Shown here piece after piece: positions 55,340-64,000 of a stretch of DNA of 64,000 nucleotides. The position numbers and the translations under genes are program-made. This stretch comes from Thamnaconus septentrionalis (lineage: Eukaryota > Chordata > Actinopteri > Tetraodontiformes > Monacanthidae), in assembly GCA_009823395.1 (NCBI GenBank), contig CM020508.1, positions 4,858,515-4,922,514 of the forward strand, written 5' to 3'. How positions within the stretch are numbered: position 1 is the stretch's first letter; every line of letters starts with the position of its first letter. A model generated the notes under the pieces. That model searched no databases. It was given only the letters and a program-made list of their open reading frames with translations, and was not told the origin of the DNA.

Positions 55340-55860
55340 CCTGTTCTTTGTTTTGTTTTTTATCTAATGGGGTGGGGGGTTGTTAGAGGCAACTGTTATA
55401 TCTTTCTGTCTTTCTTTGGCCTATAAACAGATCGGTGAAAATAAATATTCAGCTTTATCTATTGCGTCATCAGTATTTCACAGTCTATCCTTTTGTTTTG
55501 TTTTTTTCTTTCTGTGTATATGTTATTGTACTTGCATTGTACCAGTCCCAGATGTCTTGGGGGTGAACCTTCACCCCCAAGACATCTGTGACTTGTTGTT
55601 CACCATACAGACAAACCAATGGCGGGACTAATCCCAGCTAAATGAATACACCTATTTTTGCAACACTTCAGAGCATCTAAAACTTAATAAGCTCACATTC
55701 AGTAAGAAAGTAATAAAAAGCTATTTTAAGAGATTAGTCAACAAAGTTTTAATATTTTTTTTGGGGGGTCGAACTGCATGCAAATTGAGCAATTGAAAAA
55801 CTTCACGCACTGGAACCGTTTTTGCGCACGCAAGCCGGACACACAGCAGCACCCTCCTCT
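48690..55860. other. pdgfra-kit intergenic region, right part
   Basis: No gene supported. Related, diverged repeat stretches occur at 49030-49150, 52490-52645 and 52915-52965 (shared CTGAAAAGTGG and GACACTGGCAGAGTGACTTTTG-like segments). A GA run is at 53389-53414, a 26-nt A-run at about 55309-55334, and a perfect palindrome at 55549-55588. 54450-54900 is open in two frames but matches nothing I recognise. Confidence 0.4.
55549..55588. repeat. Perfect 19-bp palindrome with 2-nt centre
   Basis: Arm CAGATGTCTTGGGGGTGAA, a CC spacer, then the exact reverse complement. No flanking transposon ends were recognised. Confidence 0.9.
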
Positions 55861-55879
55861 CCTTTGTGCGTGGGTACGA

Positions 55880-55880
55880 G

Positions 55881-55925
<45 letters not shown>
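55880..55925. repeat. (GA)n tract upstream of kit
   Basis: About 23 GA units roughly 200 bp before the inferred kit transcription start. The pdgfra promoter carries a similar CT/GA tract in the opposite orientation. Confidence 0.9.
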
Positions 55926-55929
<4 letters not shown>

Positions 55930-56091
55930 TTAATAGGCTGCACCAGCGGCTCCGACAAACATGTTGACGCCACAGTCGGTCCCGCGTCAACGACAGGCAT
56001 GTTACCAGAGTGGCTGCGATGTGCCGCTGCCGCCGCCGCCGCCGCAGCCTCGCGCTCCTCTGAGCATCTGTTGACCCTTTAAAAGACGCGC

Positions 56092-56253
56092 ATAAAAAGA
56101 AAAAGTGCACCGAGACCGGAGCGCGCGGGCGGACGGGCGGACAACTTCCCTCGAGTCGGAGGCGCTCCCTGCGACGAGACTCGGAGGTGACACCCAGAAA
56201 CGCAGAGAGGCTCAGCGGCTCACCTTGACGGCTAGACCCATGGAATAATAACT
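56092..56253 (+). promoter_or_regulatory. kita: kit promoter and 5' UTR (inferred)
   Basis: A TATA-like ATAAAAA (56092-56098) precedes GC-rich sequence leading to the kit ATG, suggesting a start near 56120. A two-codon upstream frame (ATG GAA TAA, 56240-56248) lies just before the true start. Confidence 0.45.
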
Positions 56254-59200
56254 ATGGATTACCACCACTGGATACTCTGTGTCTGTTTACACCTCGCCTT
56301 CCGTCCGGGTAAGACGCTTTGCACTTATTGTCTGTTGTGCGTTGTTGGGCTTTGTTTTGTGTTGTCTTTTTTGCGCCTGGGCGACTTGTTGCAGATTCAA
56401 GTCTGACAGCGGCTGCGCTTCCAGCCGTGCGCGCGTCGGGATAAATTAGCTGCCGGGGTGACGCGATGCGACCCCGAGTGAGCTCAGTAAGACGAAACGA
56501 AGTGGCTGAAACCCGAAGCGGGGAAGGAGGGCAATAGTTAAATAATGAATGCTTAATGCAGGCAACGTGGCGCAAAACAATCGGAAAAGTAATCAAGCAG
56601 CTCGGGGATGCTGAGCAAGACACGCTGGCCGTGATGAGGGACTGTTTCCTGTTTGTTTTGTTTGTTGTTTTGTTTTGTTTGTTTGATCCAGTTTTGTTTA
56701 TGGATACATGGAAATAAATAAGAAAATTTATAAAAAAAAAGAAAAAAAAAAAGGAGGTGCTAGTGGTCCCAAAGCTGGCTGTACACACTCGCCCTGTTCT
56801 GGGATTGATTTTCTCACATCTGCGGCTATGAATGACAGATTTAGGGCGAAACTTACAATATCCTGTGTAGCCTCGTTGGCTTATGGATAGATTTGGAAAT
56901 CGATTCGGACCTTCTTTCAACCGGCTACAAGTCTGAAACCACAGCTTGGCGTCCCGCAGTTTTGCTATATACTGTACTTCACAGTTTTCTGCAATGCTTT
57001 TTTTATGTGTTTTTTTTATTGAAGCGGATTTACAGTGATGCAAGTCAATACTTTACAGTCAACTCAACCTAGATTTACAAAATGAACGTGGATTGAACGT
57101 GGATTCCTCCAGATCAACGGAGATCCGTGCTGCCCTGCTTTGCGCCCTGCATGCCGCGCAGGGCAGGTGGATTGTAATTTTGTTTTTCCTCGCTGACCAT
57201 CAGAACGGGAACGTGTCGATATTCCCGCCACGTTGATACCACCAGGTGAACACAAGTGACACTCGCCCCACGGCCATGCGCTATCCTCTCCCTCTCTCTC
57301 ATGTGATCCGGAATAAGGCACAAAGTCGTGCGTCAAAGTCTGTTTACGCACGCCGCAGAAAGCTAGTTTCACCCCCGGCTCTTTCCCCACTCGTGCTTCC
57401 ATGATCGTTTAGCCAGAAAAGCAGCGCCGAAGGACAGTTGGCCAGATCACTGTGTCTCGTCTTTGTTGTTGACCTTGTTTTTTGTTTTAGGACTCCGCCG
57501 CCGCGCAGATTGTCTCAGTTGTTGGTCAAATATTTACGCACAGATGCCGAGGCATCTGCCAACAGCGCGACCATCACGGCGCGCGCCTTTTTTTCGGGGC
57601 AGAGGCGGTATCGCCTGGGGGCCAAGCTGAGATCCAAATTGACTGCTCTTCCACGCTGGTCAGTCCCTCAGAGGGTTTGCAAGCTGGTGCACCGTGTTGA
57701 AAGATGCCTCGTCTGTTTCATATCTGCCACACATCCACTCAGTTTCGTACCGGTCGGTTCAAATGTGCAGATAGTTTGGTTCCGTTTGCCCATTTTTACA
57801 AATATCCACAATATGCTGGCGGGGTGTGGGTTCTCCTCTGCCTGCAGCCACACGAGGCCTGTGCAGCTGCCTGTCACACACAGATGTCTCTGTGTTTATC
57901 AAACTGCAATTTAAGTTTCGAGTGTAGAGCAGGAGAACAAAAGATCCAAGTACAAAGAGGAGGCGGCAGGATTTTCTTTGGCGCTGCGCTGTGAAGTTCA
58001 CACTGGGACGTTTTCCTGAGTTTCCCCTCGTCATAACGGAAGCCTTGATTGTGTTGGGAGCGAGAGAGAGAGAGAGAGCAAAGCCGCAAACCGTCGCATG
58101 CGACGCAGGTGTGGCGTAGTTTGAGGCCGCAAAGGTCAATCACTGACTCGCTCACATTAGTGTGCTTTTAACAGACTGTGTCTCATCTAAAACAATGACT
58201 TGTACTTTATTAACATCTCTCCATTCACACGTTCAATTCACAAAAATACAAGTCATTGTCAGTGTTGTTTACTGGAAACTCTATGTGCAAGCACACCTCT
58301 GCATATCTTGGGATGATACGCACAAATAACATTCACCATCTGGAGTGTTGAACGCTGCCTTTTGCTCCTGCGTGCCGTCGCAAACGCACCTCTACCCCCC
58401 CCGCCCCCCGCTGGTCTCTCCAGTGCGCTGACCCTCCCTCCCCTTCGCCCCCTCCGCAGGCGACGCCAAGCCCTCCATCGCGCCGGCCGGCCCGCACCTG
58501 GTGGTGTCGCTGGGCGCTCCCTTCGAGATGCAGTGCCGCGGCGCCAAGGCCATGCAGTGGCAGCGGGAGGAGCGGCCCAAGGTGCGCGGCGAGAGGAAGG
58601 TGGACGGCATGTCCACGCTCTACGTCCCCAGGGCTCTGCCGGCGCACATGGGCCGCTACATCTGCCTGGAGGAGAGCTCGCAGGAGAGAGCCCACATCTA
58701 CGTCTACGTGAGAGGTGAGTGATGCTTTTGGTTTGTTGTTTCATTTGTTGTTGTTCTTGTATAGTTTTTTTTTTTTTTTTTTTTTTTGGTTTGGCACGCC
58801 AAGAGAGCACCGGAGCCGACAGTTGTTTACCAGCGCAGCGTGTGTGTGCGTGCGTGCGTGGGTGTGTTTGCGGGGAAATAGGTGTTTGTAACTCTGCCCG
58901 GACAGGTGCATTCGATACTGTAGCTGCCGAGTGCGTTACTTAGTCTGGCTGTGTTGTGTGACCTCCTCGACGTGACTCCACATCCTCTTGGCCCGCTGCC
59001 ATCTCTTCAGGCTCACATCATGAGCCCATCACAGTCCAAACAGACACCTTTGACGGAGCGAGCGCTCACTGCTCGGTTTTTGTTTTGTTTTTGCCAGAGC
59101 TGTGCTCAGAGGCTGCATCGTTTGAAAGATTTGTTTCATGTTTTGTTTCTGATTTTATTTGGCTTAGTGCTTAAATGGCTGCAGTTGAGGCAAAACAAAA

Positions 59201-60797
59201 AGTCCGTCCATATCTTTTAGCTCAACCCCTTAAACACACCATTGTGTTATTGTGATGCCGTAAGATGCACCGATACCTTTCCCAGATGAGTGGCAACACT
59301 CCCAGACAGGTGTCGCTTCAAAAAAAGTGTCAGTTGTAGCAGGAGACTGTAAACAGAGTGCTAAATATTTTATTGTCTGAAAATAGTGAGATGGAAAATG
59401 TTTTTTTTAATTTGCTTTATTTGAAGCTGTATTGCTGAATACCAAGGTTTGAGCTTTGGCTGATTTTTCCTGACACGTTCACTTAGAGTCGGAACACTTC
59501 TGTCTTTGTTTTTGCGACCTGCTGGCAATTATATCTACATTTTTGTGAATATGACACGGCGACACGTTCATTATGGCGTTAACTGACGTTTTATTGAATG
59601 CAAGTTACGAACAGTCAAGAGTGACACTTTCTCTATGGCCGTCTGGTTCGCGAAAGCCCTTTTTGAAACGTTCACATACGTTTTACTGTCCTTCAGACTG
59701 TAAAGCGACACGTTCACCATGTACAGTATCTCAATTCGCTTTGCTTGGGGATATTTCTGCCCCATTACCGCTTTTTATTACCATTTCACCACAAGCTAAT
59801 AGCCACGATAAAGACTCCTGATGTTGTGTGACTGCAAACATTTATGTACTTTCTTCTAGGCTGTTTACACACTGTAAATGTTTTTGGTTTTTTTTCATGA
59901 GAAAATTCAACACGTGTGTAGGACAAAGTTGAGTCGGTTTACAGGTGAAGACCTGGATCAGGTCCCGGGCTCCTGTGAATTAGCACAGCCAGTTGTGGAG
60001 CAAAGCTTGTATTATAGTCAACTGCTGTGTTTTCCCCCCTGCTCCTATTTACTCATGAAGCACGTCTGTTTGTTTCCACGTTGCACCGCCGCATTCTCAG
60101 CGGCATCCCACAAGATGGATCTGCTCGGGGGGGTTTAGCTGTTTAGGCTGCCGAATCAAAGACGCGAGATCAAATGGGGCATCAGAAAACAGAGATTAAG
60201 ATCAGAGCGGCCCGTGAACTGTTTGCAGAGTGACACGCAAGTCACCTGCTATTTCGCAGGTGTGGCCGCGCGGCCCGAGCTGCAGTCTGATCGCAGCCGC
60301 GACTGCAGCGCCGTAGCTCTCGGATTTTATCCTTGCCACGCCATAAAAATGTGGGGGTTAAAAAAAAAAAGACGCCTCGATGTCTACAAATGGCACCTCC
60401 GGGGCGCAGCCGAGTCGGCAGAGCGCCACCGTTTCACACCCTGACGTGCGATTGCATCGATCTTGGCAGACCCCGACAACCCCTTCAGAAAATCAATGGT
60501 TTCCAACATACTCACCCGTGAGGGAGACTCCGCTTCCATCCCCTGCCTGGCAACCGATCCGAGTCTGGACGGCCTGCGCCTGGAGACGTGCTCGAGCGGG
60601 GCGCTGGCCTCTGGCCTGCAGTACTCATCCAGCCTGGAGCAAGGCATCACCATCCAGAACGCGCGCAAGGCCTACGAGGGCTGCTACGTGTGCACGGGGA
60701 GGCTGAGGGAGCGGCGCGTCCGATCGCACGACTACGTCCTGACAGTCAGACCAGGTACGGTGCTGCGTAAATGCATCGATTAACAAACACGTGTGTC

Positions 60798-60837
<40 letters not shown>

Positions 60838-61440
60838 TGTTTTCTTTTCATTTCTCTTCAGTTCCCATTGCTCCGCCTGTGATCAACATGCAGGCGCCGA
60901 AGAGGGTGATCCTCATCAGAAATGAGAGTCTGACCCTCACGTGCAACACCACCAACGTCAACGGGGAGATCAAGCTGAAGTGGGTCAAGCCCCTTGGCTC
61001 GGTGAGACCCCTTTCCTTTCTACACTGTGCCGTGCGCTGCGTTCCGCCAGAGAGTAGACCTTAAGGAGACTTTGACACGTTTTAAAGCGGCAAATTGGCT
61101 AAAACACCACCGAGAATCAATTATCACCCTTGACACCCGTGAAAGAACATCACACTGCTGCGCCTTTAAGACACATTCAGCTCAGACTGAGACGTTAGCT
61201 AGCTGCCATCTGCATGAACCCTTGTTTGGATATGGATCACATGCATTGACTGAACTGTTTCCAGAATGTTCTTTCCTTTATTTTGAGGGTGCCTTTCTGT
61301 GTCCTCGGCATTAGCGCTTGTTTGTTCTCATGAATGAGACTGAGAGGGGTCAAAGTTCAGCTCGTCTAAGCTTCAGGATCTTGCCTGTGTGTTTGAACAT
61401 GTGTGTGTTTGTGTGTGTGCGATATGAACAATGTGTGGGC

Positions 61441-61477
<37 letters not shown>

Positions 61478-63719
61478 TTTTTTGGCAGTTGTGCTCGTGC
61501 GTGTGTGAGTGCTGTGTGTGTGCGTGGCGAGGATAGACACACAGACGGGGTTAATCTCTAGAGATCTCTGGGCGTTGACAGGGTGCCGTCTGGTATCCAC
61601 AGCAACCAGCAAAGGTTGACGGTGCTTCACGAATCCTGGCCGAGCGCTTCGTGCACGCACGCAGCGCCACCCTGAACATCGCCGCCGTCGGGCCGCAGGA
61701 CGCCGGCAGGTACCAGTGCGAGGCCGAGAACGAGAGAGGGCTCAGCTCCCAGTCGGTGTGGCTCGATGTCTACGGTGAGTCGTTAGCCGTTAGCTTTCCC
61801 AGTCAGAGTTCACCGGCTTCCCTCTCGGGCCCAGCGTGTAACATTTACTACTGAGATCTGCTGCGAAGGATGAGTTCACATCTCTCCAGTGCCAGCCGCG
61901 GTGGTGTAATATCACCGCCTCCGTAGGTGGCATTTACACCATGTCAGGCGCCGCATCGGGAGCAGACAGGTTTGTGCTGGTGTCGGAACATTGGCTCACG
62001 TGATTGGCAGCGGCTGCAGGAGGCGGACTGAACTCTTTGAGGTGTCAGACGAGTCTGCAGCAACCAGAAGCCGCCGCCGGCGTCGTAGACCTCCTTAATA
62101 AAAAAAAAAAAAAAAAATGCAGAGATCTGCTGCATTTTGGAATTGGGTGTAAATGCAGAAATACCACTTGAAACAGCAGTTCAAAACCAACTTTGAAGTT
62201 TGTTTTCTGTTGTTTTCATGCAATTAGATCTTTTTAAATCTTACACACTGGGCCTTTGAAGTTGCTGTGGTTTTGCAGCTTTTTTTCTTTAAAGTTGAGT
62301 TTATTATTTTTATATTCCACCACAACTTTTTAATCTGTTTCAATGCAAATCATTTATCCAAATCTCATTTAGATTTTTTTTTTTTCTCACGTCTCCCAGG
62401 AAAAGGATTCATCAATTCTACGCCCAAAAACAACAAAACCATCCAGGTGCGCTCAGGGGAGAGTTTGCTCCTGAGCGTCGACCTGGAGGCTCACCCGCAG
62501 CCGCACGTCCTCTCCTGGAGCTTCATGGGCCACAAGCTGAAGAACACCAGCGACCACGTCATCACCACGCACAGGCAGGAGTACAGGTGAGGCACGTCGC
62601 ACGCTCCTGCCAAAGTGCTCTCCGCAGTTTGCCACGCGGACGATAATGTACGTGGCCCCGTCCTGTGGAATTCAGCACCTCGGCTGGGAGTCGGCGGCGG
62701 CTCGGCGCTAAACGCAGCTGCCTTTGTCAAATTAAAAAAATAAAAAAAAAAAGCCGCAGACGGGTTTGTGGTGAATCACGAGCAGCACGAGCAGAAATAC
62801 TCCCCACGGGAAGAGAAACTTGTAAAACACATCTGGAATGTAACCTGCTAAAGCGTGGCTTCCACCCCGGCACCCTGTAAATAGACAGTGTTTCCGACGG
62901 CCTCATTAGAAAATCATTGCTTCACGGCATTTGACTTGACCCCGGCGACCCTGTTTGACACGTCTGCTCTTAAGCAAATGGCACAGGAGTGGATGAAAAT
63001 TGTTCTTTTTGACAGCAAAAATTGAGCTGAGGAATCTTTATCCGCCCTGCAGGGAACAGAAAGTCCAACGCTGCCTTGAGGGTTGTAGTGGTTTTTGCAT
63101 GAGTGAGAAAAACAAGCAGAATTGAAGTGAGATCCAAGTCAATCACTTAAAAATGCATCCATCTCTTTTTAATGGTCATGTACAGTTTTGCTCCTGTGCA
63201 GCCAAGACCTTTAAACCTCACTTCTCTGTTCCCCTTCAGGTACAGCAGCGAGCTGCGGCTGGTGCGGCTGAAAATGTCAGAGGGCGGAGTCTACACCTTT
63301 CAGGCCTCCAATGGCGACACCTCTGTGAACCACACATTCACCATCTTTGTGATCAGTAAGTTCAGCAATTGATTTTTTTTTTCCTTTTAAAGGTGATTTG
63401 TTTCCCTGCCGGGCCGCTCGATGGTCTGACACAGGGAACAAAGGTTGCGTTGACCTCATTTACTGTGTTGAATGAGGTCTCAACCCTCAGCCTTCATGTT
63501 TTTGCAGGTTGAACATGCGTGAAGAAGAGAAAAAAAAAGCTCTGTCTATGTTTTTGACATGTTTTGCCTGCCTGATACATTCCGTTGTACACTGTGTTTG
63601 TTAGGTAAACCTGAGATTGTGTCTCATGAGGGTCCGGTGGACGGGCAGGTGCGCTGCGTGGCCGAGGGCTACCCGGCCCCTCGCATCACCTGGTACTACT
63701 GCGAGCAGCCCTACGTCAG
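56254..63719 (+). CDS. kita: Kit receptor tyrosine kinase, 5' part (exons 1-8; continues past the window)
   Basis: Stem-cell-factor receptor of the class III family. Coding exons: 56254-56308, 58460-58714, 60470-60754, 60862-61001, 61603-61774, 62400-62586, 63240-63355, 63605-63719; all introns are GT-AG and phases agree. They encode 441 residues: signal peptide MDYHHWILCVCLHLAF; D1 with QC/IC; D2 with four Cys (IPC, ETC, EGC, YVC) as in Kit D2; D3 (LTC/YQC); D4 without the Cys pair; and the first half of D5 (VRCVAEGYP, WYYC). The membrane helix and kinase lie beyond 64000. Placement directly after pdgfra on the same strand supports Kit; the a-copy symbol is inferred from linkage known in zebrafish. 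The ATG at 56240 is rejected as start because it stops after two codons. Confidence 0.92.
56309..58459 (+). other. kita: kit intron 1
   Basis: 2.15-kb intron between the leader and D1 exons; donor CCGG|GTAAGA, acceptor CCTCCGCAG. Holds A/T-rich runs and a short GA run near 58060-58078. The long antisense open frame at 56252-57043 is driven by poly-A and is not a gene. Confidence 0.8.
58715..60469 (+). other. kita: kit intron 2
   Basis: 1.75-kb intron between the D1 and D2 exons. It contains a T-run (58766-58788) and a cluster of the 10-mer GACACGTTCA at 59472, 59561 and 59707, with GAAACGTTCA at 59665. No coding sequence is seen. Confidence 0.8.
60798..60835. repeat. (AAT)n microsatellite in kit intron
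   Basis: About 12 AAT units in the 107-nt intron between the D2 exon and the first D3 exon; it fills a third of the intron. Confidence 0.9.
61445..61472. repeat. (GT)n microsatellite in kit intron
   Basis: GT run inside a longer GT-rich stretch (61383-61530) in the intron that splits D3. Confidence 0.85.
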
Positions 63720-64000
63720 GTGAGGCCCGTCGCTCGACTCGGAACAACGTTAATGCCACGTGCCGGTTGAGGAAGTGAGTCAGCCCACAGCCAATCACAG
63801 CTCAGCAGGGAGTCGCAGCCAATAAAATGGGATCAAAAACACAAACTCCTCCAGCCAGGGTGGTGAAAGAGAGAGTTGAAAATCAAATTTACAATAAGTA
63901 GAACTGTGATCATCACGAGTTCTGGAAGAACTGGAATCCTCATCAGTTTTTATAATTGGTATCGGAGGTCTAAACCGAAGAGAATTGTGCCAAATTGAAA

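Noticed and set aside
56252..57043. 263-residue open frame on the - strand
   Set aside because: It lies antisense to kit exon 1 and intron 1, contains runs of Phe and Lys from poly-A/T tracts, and resembles no family.

Overview
This window looks like teleost fish nuclear DNA, probably from a compact percomorph-like genome. The evidence is short introns, dense microsatellites, fish-type transposon relics, and three vertebrate developmental genes on the + strand in the conserved order gsx2 - pdgfra - kit. In mammals this cluster is flanked by CHIC2 and KDR. I found neither here: CHIC2 is not recognisable in the first 14 kb, and KDR would lie beyond the right edge.

Layout. 1-14.2 kb: no convincing gene; AT-rich and homeodomain-site-rich intergenic DNA with microsatellites, plausibly holding gsx2 enhancers. 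14394-15251: gsx2, a two-exon homeobox gene with a recognisable promoter. 15.7-20.5 kb: intergenic. About 20.6-39.25 kb: pdgfra, with a non-coding first exon, 27 coding exons that I could place, and a long 3' UTR. 39.3-56.1 kb: intergenic, with a SINE, other repeat relics and a perfect palindrome, but no gene. 56254-end: the first eight coding exons of kit (kita by linkage), cut off by the window edge inside Ig domain 5.

The main observation is that pdgfra carries an extra, intact, in-frame block of four immunoglobulin-domain exons' worth of ectodomain (D1-D4, 22884-26759) between the leader exon and the ordinary D1-D5 ectodomain (26846-30513). As assembled, the gene would encode a receptor with nine Ig domains and about 1,470 residues, against five domains and 1,089 residues in human PDGFRA. 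Inter-domain introns are phase 1, so skipping the extra block would still give a five-Ig receptor, and retaining one 86-nt intron would give a soluble four-Ig protein. The same gene also shows a one-base frameshift in D5 (assembly error or real), a GC-AG intron, loss of the D2/D3 intron in the ordinary block, and an intron filled by a hAT element that contains a solo LTR.

Biologically, Gsx2 is a neural patterning transcription factor, while Pdgfra and Kit are neighbouring class III receptor tyrosine kinases that arose by ancient tandem duplication. They share the same Ig-domain exon phases; the second exon of D4 is exactly 116 nt in all three ectodomain blocks of this window. All identifications come from reading translated exons against remembered family features; no database search was run.
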